Positions 25,865-33,299 of a stretch of DNA of 64,000 nucleotides are shown here, piece after piece. Source of the stretch: an uncultured Myxococcales bacterium (lineage in GTDB: Bacteria > Myxococcota_A > UBA9042); NCBI GenBank assembly GCA_903883645.1, contig CAISBR010000206.1:1-64000 (forward strand), written 5' to 3'. Position numbers and translations under genes: made by a program. How positions within the stretch are numbered: the stretch's first letter is position 1; each line of letters begins with the position of its first letter. A model generated the notes under the pieces. The model searched no databases, was not told the origin of the DNA, and saw only the letters and a program-made list of their open reading frames with translations.

Positions 25865-27042
25865 ACGAACTTGCGGCGCAGGATGAGCGCGCTGCACAGG
25901 CCGATCAGGCCGGCCAAACCGCCGAGCGAACCGCCAGTGCTGCCGCTGGTGCAGCCACTGCTGCTCGCGGAGCTGGGGGGAACGGTCGCGCTTTTGGCAT
26001 CGCTGCTGCCGAGGGCATCGGCGCTGGTATCGCCCGGGTAACGCGGGGCGCCGGCGCTGGTGGTGTCGGCGTTGTCCGAGCCCTTGGTGCCGCCTTCGGA
26101 GGTCGTCGTGCCGGTGGTGGCGCTGCCAAAGTTCATACCCAGCAGGTCGATCGCCAGGGTCTCGTTGCCGTCAAACGCGTTGCCCACGGGCTCTGACAGG
26201 CCCTGGCACTTGCTGTTGAGGTCGTCGCACTTGCCGATGTTGTCGAGTACGCACTGCTCGAGCGCGCCCCACTCTTTGGTGATGTAGCCGCCAAGCTTGA
26301 TCACGCTGCACATTTGGATGCACATGTCGATTTGCGCCTGTGTCGTCTCGACCGAGGTATCTGGGCCTTCTACATTCATATCCATCGGTTGCGCATCGGG
26401 ATAGGCCGCGACATCGACCGTCTCGCCCGCGTCCTGCTGGGCAAAGCCGCTCGGCCCCCCATCCACGCTGGTCGGGGGTACCTCGCCGCTACCGCCGCCC
26501 GAGCTACCCGACGTGCTCGAGCCGCCGAGGCCGCCGCAAGTGGCCATGGTCTTACAGAATTCGGTGCAGCCAGGCTGCGGCGTGATCTTCTTGGCGTCGG
26601 CGATGCACACGCCCTTGTCTTTGGGGCAGGCCGGCACCGGCGGTGGGGTGTAGGCGTCGTCGGGTACGGGAATGGCACCGGCATCGACCGAGCCCGAGGC
26701 GTCGGGCGGCTGCTTCTGGTCCGAGCCACCCGAGCCGCCGGAACCGCCGCTGCTCGAGCCGCCGTCGGTAAACGCCACACCCGCGTCGGCGGGGTCGACC
26801 GGCGTGGTGGTGCCGATGGTGCCGCCACTGCTAACTTTGCAAGTAAAGTCGCAGCTTTGGTAGCCCTTACAGCTCGCGTCGGCGGTGCAAATGCTGGTCG
26901 ACGGCACGCACACCGCCACCAAGCACTCTTTGCCGCTGGGGCAAGGGTTCTTGTCATCACAGTAGGTTAGAGCATGGGCCGAGCCCGCCGCCAAAAACAG
27001 GCCAGCCACCAGCGCCAAACGAATCGTGTGCAGCTTCAACAT
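25861..27042 (-). CDS. Secreted Cys-rich protein with MYXO-CTERM-like tail
   Basis: A protein of 393 residues. A signal peptide (LALVAGLFLAAGSAHA) is followed by a Cys-rich segment (YCDDKNPCPSGKECLVAVC and more Cys pairs). A long Ser/Gly/Thr/Pro/Asp low-complexity region comes next, then a Cys-containing helical part (IDMCIQMCSVIKLGG). The C-terminus has a Cys, a Gly/Ser spacer, a hydrophobic stretch and RRKFV. This matches the MYXO-CTERM sorting tail (Cys, transmembrane segment, Arg cluster), so the protein is probably processed and anchored at the surface. The ATG at 27042 follows GGAGG; the frame extends 16 codons further without a better start. Function is unknown. Confidence 0.82.
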   Translation of the reverse strand: MLKLHTIRLALVAGLFLAAGSAHALTYCDDKNPCPSGKECLVAVCVPSTSICTADASCKGYQSCDFTCKVSSGGTIGTTTPVDPADAGVAFTDGGSSSGGSGGSGGSDQKQPPDASGSVDAGAIPVPDDAYTPPPVPACPKDKGVCIADAKKITPQPGCTEFCKTMATCGGLGGSSTSGSSGGGSGEVPPTSVDGGPSGFAQQDAGETVDVAAYPDAQPMDMNVEGPDTSVETTQAQIDMCIQMCSVIKLGGYITKEWGALEQCVLDNIGKCDDLNSKCQGLSEPVGNAFDGNETLAIDLLGMNFGSATTGTTTSEGGTKGSDNADTTSAGAPRYPGDTSADALGSSDAKSATVPPSSASSSGCTSGSTGGSLGGLAGLIGLCSALILRRKFV

Positions 27043-27204
27043 TTTGCCTCCAATCTTTCGAATCTTTCCCCAAGGGTCGCGGCGGCGCACCGGCCGCGGC
27101 AGTCAGGGTCAGCGCTGTGCCGCCCTACACCTAAGTATAGCAAAGGGCGTGCCAACACTTCTACCGCGGTCGAGCATACGCCAACTGCGCCTGTGCGCAA
27201 CGAA

Positions 27205-27243
27205 ACTGGCCCGCGGCGGGTTCATTCCCCAGCGCGGGCCAGT
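27205..27243. terminator. Long perfect inverted repeat (probable terminator stem)
   Basis: ACTGGCCCGCG (27205-27215) is repeated inverted as CGCGGGCCAGT (27233-27243), with an inner GGG/CCC able to lengthen the stem. It lies 85 bases after the pepA stop and about 160 bases upstream of the Cys-rich gene start. On the plus strand it is followed at once by a T-rich repeat array; on the minus strand no strong T run follows. It could terminate pepA transcription or act from both sides. Confidence 0.55.
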
Positions 27244-27313
27244 GTCGATTTTTTCAACATGTCGATTTTTTCAACACGTCGACTTTTTTCAACATGTCGA
27301 CTTTTTTCAACAC
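27244..27313. repeat. Tandem repeat array, four units of 17-18 bp
   Basis: Four head-to-tail copies at 27244-27260, 27261-27277, 27278-27295 and 27296-27313. The unit is GTCGA(T/C)TTTTTCAACA(T/C). Units 1 and 2 are 17 bases with GAT; units 3 and 4 are 18 bases with GAC and one more T. The last base alternates T, C, T, C, which suggests that a two-unit block was duplicated. The array is AT-rich in GC-rich DNA and lies directly against the long inverted repeat, 15 bases from the pepA stop. Confidence 0.9.
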
Positions 27314-27327
27314 TGCGGCGAACGGGG

Positions 27328-28806
27328 CTACTTCAGGCCCTTGACCGCTTCGGCAATCAGACCCACGCCGTAGCCGGTGCCGCGGTTGTCGATAAACGCC
27401 GGGCCGGCCAGATCCACGTGCGCCCACTTCAGCCCCAAGTCATCGATGTGCAAGTAGATCCACAGGCCCGACGCCGAGGTCGAGGCATTCATGCGGTCCG
27501 CCACCGAGTTGCGCATGTCGGCGACCGTGCTCTTGAACTCCGAGGTATGCAGTTCCGGCGAATACAGCAGCGGCATGCAGTGGTCGCCCGAGCGCAAGCC
27601 CGCGTCGATCAAGCTCGTTTCGAGCTCGCCGTCGTTCGATACGATGCCCGCGTGGTACTTGCCGGTGGCAATCAGCTGCGAACCCGTCAAGGTCGCCGCG
27701 TCGATCAGCACGCCCGGCTTGTAAGTCCGCGCAATGTAAGAAGCACCATCGGCCACGGCGATGCGGCCCTCGGCGTCGGTATTGTTCACTTCCATGGTCT
27801 TGCCCGAGTGCATCTCGATGATGTCGTCGGGGCGATAACTATCGGGACCAATGGCATTTTCGGCCATCGCCACCGCACAGATCACCCGCCGCTGCAGCCC
27901 CGAGTGCGCCAGCACCGCCAGCGCGCCCAGCACCGCCGCGCCGCCGCCCATATCGCACTTCATGGTCAACATGCGCGAATCTACGGTCTTTAAGAACAGG
28001 CCGCCGGTATCGTAGACCAAGCCCTTGCCGATCAGCGCCACCGGCGCGCCCTGGGCACCCGGCGGGTTGTAGTCCAAAATCACCAGGCGCGGCGCGACCA
28101 TAGCCGTACGCCCCACCGCGTGCAGACCGCGCAGACCGTGGGTCAGCAGCTCGTCGCCCACCAGCGAGGTCGTGGTCGTGTGCGGCAGCGTCGCCGCCAG
28201 GGCCCTGGCCTCGGCCTCGAACACCGCGGTATCCAGCTCGGCCGTGGGCATATCGGTCCAGCGCTGGGCGGCGTGCACGGCGTCGCGGGCGTGGGCCAGC
28301 TGGTCGAGCCCGGTGGTGATCGGCCCCTGCTTCGTCGCAAAAAGCACTTTTACATCTGCGAGCTTCGGGTCCGTCTTGTTCGTCGACTTGCGGCTGTACA
28401 GCGGGTACGCGCGGGTGATACCGAGCATCGCGCCCAGGGCATGGCTCGGCTCGCGCAGGGCCGCCAAAATCGCCACCTTGCCAGCCTCGGGCCGCGCAAC
28501 AGCGCGCAGCGCCAAGTAAATATCGAGCGCCCGCGTATCCGACAGATGCCGCACCACCGTGTCGTGCAGCGCAATCAGCACCAGATTCTTCGGCTGCCCT
28601 TGCACAATCGGCAGCAATGTCGAGGCATTACTACCCATCGCCGGCTTGGCGTCCGCGGCCATCCGCGCTACCACATCGCGCAGCTCGCTCGGCAGGCCTG
28701 CTTGCGGCCAGCCATCCACCAGATCGCTGCGCCGGCCGATCACCACCAGCGTCTGGGCATTGGCAAGCAAGTCATTAAGATCAAAGGTCAGATCAAGCAG
28801 CGCCAT
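27328..28806 (-). CDS. pepA: Leucyl aminopeptidase, M17 family
   Basis: A cytoplasmic metallo-aminopeptidase of 492 residues. The C-terminal catalytic domain carries ALIGKGLVYDTGGL with the metal-binding Lys, MKCDMGGGAAVLGAL, and the signature NTDAEGRIAVADGASY. All Asp/Glu metal ligands expected from the family appear present. It removes N-terminal residues from peptides. The ATG at 28806 has GGAG before it; five codons upstream are open but not used. It lies downstream of two tRNA genes on the same strand. The stop is followed by tandem repeats and a hairpin. Confidence 0.93.
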   Translation of the reverse strand: MALLDLTFDLNDLLANAQTLVVIGRRSDLVDGWPQAGLPSELRDVVARMAADAKPAMGSNASTLLPIVQGQPKNLVLIALHDTVVRHLSDTRALDIYLALRAVARPEAGKVAILAALREPSHALGAMLGITRAYPLYSRKSTNKTDPKLADVKVLFATKQGPITTGLDQLAHARDAVHAAQRWTDMPTAELDTAVFEAEARALAATLPHTTTTSLVGDELLTHGLRGLHAVGRTAMVAPRLVILDYNPPGAQGAPVALIGKGLVYDTGGLFLKTVDSRMLTMKCDMGGGAAVLGALAVLAHSGLQRRVICAVAMAENAIGPDSYRPDDIIEMHSGKTMEVNNTDAEGRIAVADGASYIARTYKPGVLIDAATLTGSQLIATGKYHAGIVSNDGELETSLIDAGLRSGDHCMPLLYSPELHTSEFKSTVADMRNSVADRMNASTSASGLWIYLHIDDLGLKWAHVDLAGPAFIDNRGTGYGVGLIAEAVKGLK

Positions 28807-29015
28807 CGGAACTCCTAGCAAAGTGATCGCTTCGAGCGGGGGGATGTGGCGGGGCGGCGGCAGCTAGGGCCGCACAGCAAGAAGACAGGGACAGACTGAG
28901 ATGAATCGGGCACAAAAACACCAAAGCCACCGGCGAGTTCGACAGGTGCGCCCCGGTGACAAGCAGCGGCGGGCAAAGTCGGGGGCAAGCGGGTGGCTTG
29001 GAGATAGCGGACGTC

Positions 29016-29091
29016 TGGTGGACCTGAGGGGGATCGAACCCCTGACCTCTGCATTGCGAACGCAGCGCTCTCCCAGCTGAGCTACAGGCCC
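29016..29091 (-). tRNA. tRNA-Ala (CGC anticodon)
   Basis: 76 nucleotides that fold as a cloverleaf. The acceptor GGGCCTG pairs with CAGGTCC (one G-T pair), followed by ACCA encoded in the DNA. The D-arm has AGCTCAGCTGGGAGAGC, the anticodon loop is TTCGCAA (CGC), and the T-arm has GGTTCGATCC. It reads GCG codons. It lies 209 bases upstream of the pepA start on the same strand and may share a transcript with tRNA-Phe. Confidence 0.93.
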
Positions 29092-29194
29092 TTGGAACTT
29101 AGAATTCAGAACTCGAACGTTCTTAGAAACTGAACGACCGTCGGCGCACAGCCAGCGGTGGGGGATCGCCAGGGTTTTTGGCCCGTTCGACCGG

Positions 29195-29267
29195 TGCCCA
29201 GAGCCGGAATCGAACCAGCGACACGTGGATTTTCAGTCCACTGCTCTACCTACTGAGCTATCTGGGC
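29195..29267 (-). tRNA. tRNA-Phe (GAA anticodon)
   Basis: 73 nucleotides to the discriminator base. The acceptor is GCCCAGA/TCTGGGC, the D-arm TAGCTCAGTAGGTAGAGCA, the anticodon loop CTGAAAA (GAA) and the T-arm GGTTCGATTCC. The DNA after the discriminator base reads CCG, so the terminal CCA is not fully encoded and must be added after transcription. It lies 103 bases upstream of tRNA-Ala. Confidence 0.93.
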
Positions 29268-29391
29268 GCGTTACTGTCGGGTACCGGTGGCGAGACCGCG
29301 CGGGTGCCGCCGTGGGGCGGTAGTATGCGCAAGCGAACCCCCGCTGTCAAGCCATTGCGCCGCCGTCGCAGCACCGCCAAAGGCAACAAAC

Positions 29392-30870
29392 TCAGCGCTG
29401 CGGTAGGCCCGGCGCCGGAACAGGGCTGGGGGCAGGGGCCGGCTCTACGGCCGGGGCGGGAGCAGGAAGAGATGCGGGGGCCAAGTCAGCAGCTGGAGCC
29501 GCAACAGGGGCGGGGGCGGCGGCCGCCTTGTCTTTGCCGCCAAAGCGCCACAGTACATCGACGTAGGCGCCAAACAGGTTGATTTCGTAGGTGCCGGCAA
29601 ACCCGCAGAATGGGCAGTTGTTGCCAGCGACGTCGGCGGCAGTGACGGTAGCTTTGCCGGTGCGATAGGCCCCCGCCAGCGACACATCGAGCGCATCGCT
29701 AATTTTATAGCCGGCGCCGACCGTATAGACCTGTGTGACGGCGGGCGGCGTGCCAAAGGCCGACGGGTACTTGGCTTGCGAGGCCTGGCCGTCGTGCACA
29801 TAGCCGCAGCGCGCCTCGACCGGGCCGATCTGGTAGGCGGCGCCGGCACGCACGGTCATATTATTGTCCCAATTCATCACGTTGTAGACCGGGCCCACCT
29901 TGATGTTCTGACTCGCCAGCGCGCCGCCCATGATGCCGACCATCCCCGTCTGGGTGTTGACCGACTGCCAGGTGTATTCCGCGTCGAGCGCCAGGCGCAG
30001 CTTGTCGATGCCGGTGAACTGCGCGCCCAAACCGACCTTGCTGGGCAGCGTAAAGCCGTATTCTACGTTCTCGGCGGCGACGTTGGTCAGCACGCCCTTG
30101 GCCGTCTTCACGGTGGTGTCGGTCTGGTTGCGGTAGACCAAGCCCAGCTGGAACATCTTGGCCACATACTGCAAGCCCACGCGCAGACCGGCGGCGTTCT
30201 TGCCCGCCATGTCGAGGTCGATCCGCGACGGCGACGCACCGGTGAGGTCGGAATTGGTGCGCGATCGCTGAAATTCGATGGTGCTGTAGCGGTAAGCCAC
30301 GCCCAGGTTCAGTCCCTCTAGGATTTGCACGGCAATCGAGGGGGCAAACTCTAAGAAAACCAGCTTAGTGTGGTCAGTGACCTCGCCCAGAGTGCCCGCG
30401 GGGCCGGCGACGTTGCTCGAATACTTGTAGTCCGCACCGGCCGAAGCTACTGGATAAGCGGCAAAACCCACCGACAGCAGCTTGTGGAGCCGATAGCCAG
30501 CGCCCACCAAAAAGAACGGCGCAAACGTGCGCTCCGAGCCGATGTTCATGCCGGGCTGGCTCTGACTGCCGCTGGTTCCCGTAACCGAAGTATCGGACGG
30601 ACTGCCGTGAATTCCACCCACAAGCGGCGAAAAGTCGCCGAACACCGCGCCGCCTTTCAGGTTCGCCAGGCCGGCCGGATTGTGAAAAATCGCACTTGGG
30701 TCATCGACATAGCTGATCGCCGCGCCGCCCATGCCCATGTGGCGCGCCGAGTACAGCATTGGGGTGTCGTAACCCGCGGCCAGGGCCAGTTGCGGCGCGA
30801 CCAAGCTAGCTGGCAATACCAGGGCTAAGGCAGCGGCAAGACGACGAAAACGAATAGAGTAACCGGTCAT
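29392..30870 (-). CDS. FadL/OmpP1/TodX-family outer-membrane transporter
   Basis: A protein of 492 residues with a Sec signal peptide ending near LALAAG. The mature N-terminus ARHMGMGGAAISYVDDPSA and HNPAGLANLKGG are the family hatch-domain motifs, followed by a long beta-barrel sequence. Members transport hydrophobic compounds such as long-chain fatty acids across the outer membrane. The barrel ends near DVLWRFGG, and a low-complexity Ala/Pro tail of about 50 residues follows, which is not usual for the family. The ATG at 30870 was chosen because GAGGA precedes it and the signal peptide starts there. It lies upstream of tRNA-Phe and downstream of a strong terminator. Confidence 0.87.
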   Translation of the reverse strand: MTGYSIRFRRLAAALALVLPASLVAPQLALAAGYDTPMLYSARHMGMGGAAISYVDDPSAIFHNPAGLANLKGGAVFGDFSPLVGGIHGSPSDTSVTGTSGSQSQPGMNIGSERTFAPFFLVGAGYRLHKLLSVGFAAYPVASAGADYKYSSNVAGPAGTLGEVTDHTKLVFLEFAPSIAVQILEGLNLGVAYRYSTIEFQRSRTNSDLTGASPSRIDLDMAGKNAAGLRVGLQYVAKMFQLGLVYRNQTDTTVKTAKGVLTNVAAENVEYGFTLPSKVGLGAQFTGIDKLRLALDAEYTWQSVNTQTGMVGIMGGALASQNIKVGPVYNVMNWDNNMTVRAGAAYQIGPVEARCGYVHDGQASQAKYPSAFGTPPAVTQVYTVGAGYKISDALDVSLAGAYRTGKATVTAADVAGNNCPFCGFAGTYEINLFGAYVDVLWRFGGKDKAAAAPAPVAAPAADLAPASLPAPAPAVEPAPAPSPVPAPGLPQR

Positions 30871-30978
30871 GGCGCGTCCTCGCGGGCGGAGAGGTGAACA
30901 AACGTTCGCTGGCAAACAGCCGTGGCGGCGAGGGTGCCACAGAACCCGCTATACGCCAAGAGCATCCGCCAAATGGCC

Positions 30979-31020
30979 CAAAAAGCCGAAAGGCCGGCCC
31001 CAGCTAGGCTGGAGCCGACC
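30979..31020 (-). terminator. Strong Rho-independent terminator
   Basis: A 13-bp stem, 30992-31004 paired with 31008-31020 with two G-T pairs, closes a three-base loop. On the minus strand it is followed by TTTCGGCTTTTT. It lies 20 bases after the stop of the Thr/Cys-rich lipoprotein gene, so it should end that transcript before the porin gene. Confidence 0.78.
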
Positions 31021-31040
31021 CCGCGGTCGAAAACCGTCGC

Positions 31041-31586
31041 TTACTTGCCGGCTTTGCAGTCGTCCGAAGCGGTGATGCAGTTGTACTTGTTCGCACAAGC
31101 CGTGCACGAGGCGCCGCCCGCATCCGCGATGCAGTTGGCCGTCGCCGATTCGGTCTGATTGGCGACGCAGTTCTTGAACGTGCAGTAGCCGCGCAGGCCG
31201 TAGCAGCCGCCGCACGAGGTGCTGATCGGGTAGCCCTTGCCAACCACGCACTTGCCGATGGCGGCCACAGCGGTCGCCTGATCGGTGGCGCCCGCGCTGG
31301 CCAGCGTGCAGTTCTTGACGTCTTCGGTGAACTTGCCCGCCAAGGTGGCGTCGCCGCCCAGCTTGGTGACGTAGGCGGTGTCGGTGGCCGACAGGCAACC
31401 CTTGTCGGTGGTGGTCGTAGCCGCATCACCCATCGACATGTCCGCCGCCATCGTGTCGGTGGCGGTCGTGTCCTTGGTGGTCGACGTGTCGGTGGTCGCA
31501 GTGGTGGTGGTCTTCGTATCCGAGCCACAGCCCACGGCCAACATCGCAACAGCCGCGAGCGCGAGCAACCAGTTAATCTTGCGCAT
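31041..31586 (-). CDS. Thr-rich, Cys-rich putative lipoprotein
   Basis: A protein of 181 residues. The signal sequence MRKINWLLALAAVAMLAVGC ends in a lipidation Cys at residue 20. A low-complexity Thr/Asp/Ala spacer of about 40 residues follows. The C-terminal half has about ten cysteines in paired spacing (CGGCYGLRGYC, CTACANKYNC), as in disulfide-bonded surface domains. It is probably exported and tethered to a membrane. GAGG precedes the ATG. It has its own promoter at 31693-31720 and a strong terminator, so it appears to be a single-gene unit. No family is recognised. Confidence 0.82.
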   Translation of the reverse strand: MRKINWLLALAAVAMLAVGCGSDTKTTTTATTDTSTTKDTTATDTMAADMSMGDAATTTTDKGCLSATDTAYVTKLGGDATLAGKFTEDVKNCTLASAGATDQATAVAAIGKCVVGKGYPISTSCGGCYGLRGYCTFKNCVANQTESATANCIADAGGASCTACANKYNCITASDDCKAGK

Positions 31587-31692
31587 GATTCACCTCGCGC
31601 CCCAGGTCCGTAGCGGCCCAGGGCAAGTTCTTTCGACCGGTGGCGTGAGCACCACCCGGTGCACTACGTCTGGCCGGTCGAATTGGGGCGGG

Positions 31693-31720
31693 AAGATACC
31701 CTTAAAATACAGATTGTCAA
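31693..31720 (-). promoter_or_regulatory. Predicted sigma-70 promoter of the Thr/Cys-rich lipoprotein
   Basis: On the minus strand, a perfect TTGACA (31715-31720) is followed after 16 bases by TATCTT (31693-31698, 4/6 match). The region is AT-rich compared with its surroundings. It lies about 107 bases before the lipoprotein ATG, between that gene and the MepA-like gene. Confidence 0.55.
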
Positions 31721-31751
31721 GGATTTGGCGGTTTGCCCCTTTGGGCAGGGC

Positions 31752-32768
31752 TCAGTCCTCGCCTTCGATGGGCGGCAGCGCGCCCAGATCGGCGTCGGGC
31801 GGCAGGCTGAGCAGCTCGCGGGCATACCGCTGCTCGGCCGGCGAGCCGTGGTGGTACATCTCTAGAAGCGAATCGATTTGCGCATCGCGAGCTTGGGCCG
31901 TCACGCCGCCGCCGTCGATGCAGGCAGGACGGTCACCCGGCGGACAAGCGATGCGCAGGTGCATGTGATCGGCATGCGGGCTCGAATCACGCGGCTGCAC
32001 AAGCACTTGCGCCGCCCGCCGCCGCAACCCCTCCGACTCGCCTGTGCGCAGCGCGTAGTCGAGCATCTGATTGCGCAAAGGAATCGCAATAAAAATCCAC
32101 TGTACCACCACATCGGGGTCCGACAGCCAGTGGCGCACCAAGCTCCAGTTGCGCGCGGCATCAAACTCGTAGCGGCCGGCATCTTGGGTCGGGCCGTCGG
32201 CTACGCCACTGGCATCAAAATGGCAAAAATTGTCAGGCTGTTGCGGGCTACCATAGCGGTCGACGGCAAAGAACATCACATCGGCGTCACGACCGCTGTT
32301 GTGGCTGACGCTGGGGCCGATGTCGCCGCCCCCTTGCCGCGACAGGTTGGCCACGCGCAGCACCGCGCCGGGGTGGTCTTGGCCGAGCGCCGCCGCCGAG
32401 CGCTCAATAAGCCCCGCCAGCTCCGCAGTGCCAAAATGCAATGAATTTCGCTTGGTTTGCGGCAGTATGCGCAGGGTGTCGCTCTCGCGCAGCGCCACTG
32501 CCCCCTGCAATGTACCGTTCTGGGCGGTGCCGACGCTGCGGCTATGCGCACCCGGCGTCTGGCCAAAGCGCCCTTGAGTACTGGCAGGTTCCGCGTCGTC
32601 GTCCCATAGCACACGGGTTGCGGCGCCGGCCAAGGGAGTCGGGGCACGCGCCAACGCCACCGCTGCCGACGGAGTCAGCACTTGGCGAGGAGGCGAACTC
32701 GTCGCGGGCGCACGCTGGCACGCAGCTAAGCCGACTACGGTCGCCAGGATTAGCCAGCTCTGCCGCAA
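31752..32768 (-). CDS. MepA-like penicillin-insensitive murein endopeptidase, lipoprotein
   Basis: A protein of 338 residues. Using the TTG at 32768, the N-terminus is an ideal lipoprotein signal ending LAAC (Cys17). The C-terminal half has the LAS metallopeptidase motifs: SHNSGRDADV, with the zinc His and Asp, and HADHMHLRI, with the second zinc site. Homologue MepA cleaves D-Ala-meso-diaminopimelate cross-links of peptidoglycan. Between them are the family-typical RNWSLVRHWL and WIFIAIPLRNQML. The ORF stays open upstream to 32993, but this overlaps the BON-like gene and is noncoding. It begins five bases after that gene ends, so the two are coupled. Confidence 0.85.
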   Translation of the reverse strand: MRQSWLILATVVGLAACQRAPATSSPPRQVLTPSAAVALARAPTPLAGAATRVLWDDDAEPASTQGRFGQTPGAHSRSVGTAQNGTLQGAVALRESDTLRILPQTKRNSLHFGTAELAGLIERSAAALGQDHPGAVLRVANLSRQGGGDIGPSVSHNSGRDADVMFFAVDRYGSPQQPDNFCHFDASGVADGPTQDAGRYEFDAARNWSLVRHWLSDPDVVVQWIFIAIPLRNQMLDYALRTGESEGLRRRAAQVLVQPRDSSPHADHMHLRIACPPGDRPACIDGGGVTAQARDAQIDSLLEMYHHGSPAEQRYARELLSLPPDADLGALPPIEGED

Positions 32769-32772
32769 AAAC

Positions 32773-33060
32773 CTAGTGCCCTTGCTTGTCTTTGTGGTGA
32801 TCGACCGGCACACCCTGGGTAATGGCCTTGACGTGATGGGTGACGACCGGCATGTCGGGGTAGTGCAACCCGTCGACCACCTCGACCGCGCCAACCGCGA
32901 TGGCAGCCTGTACAGCGGCAACTTCATCATCGAGATTCGCAACTTCGCCATCCAGGTACGCGACTTCTTGGTCATCGACCTCGACATGCACACCGCTCAC
33001 ACCGGCCGCCTGAATCGCCTGCGAAATTACTGCCGCGGCGCGCTGTTCTTGCTTGGACAT
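32773..33060 (-). CDS. Small BON-like domain protein
   Basis: A protein of 95 residues. The central part GVHVEVDDQEVAYLDGEV, then LDDEVAAVQAAIAVGAVEVVDGL, follows the BON-domain pattern: beta strand, conserved Gly, then helix and a Val-rich strand. BON domains bind phospholipids or sit at the envelope. The C-terminus is His/Lys-rich (DHHKDKQGH). GGGGA precedes the ATG at 33060; the frame is open for 62 more codons without a ribosome-binding site. No signal peptide is visible, so location is uncertain. It is followed five bases later by the MepA-like gene. Confidence 0.68.
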   Translation of the reverse strand: MSKQEQRAAAVISQAIQAAGVSGVHVEVDDQEVAYLDGEVANLDDEVAAVQAAIAVGAVEVVDGLHYPDMPVVTHHVKAITQGVPVDHHKDKQGH

Positions 33061-33299
33061 GGTTCCCCCACTGCATGGCGCCGAAACTGGGCTGCGAGAG
33101 CGCGGGTCACGACCTCTTGCGGTCCCTGACCTGGCCACTTCACCTTGGTGCGCCTCCCGGAATTTAGCCCGGTTGGGCGACTGCGCCAAGCCATCTTTCA
33201 CACGACCATGACGATCGGCCGCAAGCGGGTGCCGGCCCTGCACCATCGTCGCTTGCTGCGGCGTGGGCCCGCCGCTACGCTGAAGGCCTGGAGACTGCC

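Noticed and set aside
27244..27313. CRISPR-like array
   Set aside because: Units are contiguous 17-18 bp tandem copies with no spacers, and no cas gene is nearby.
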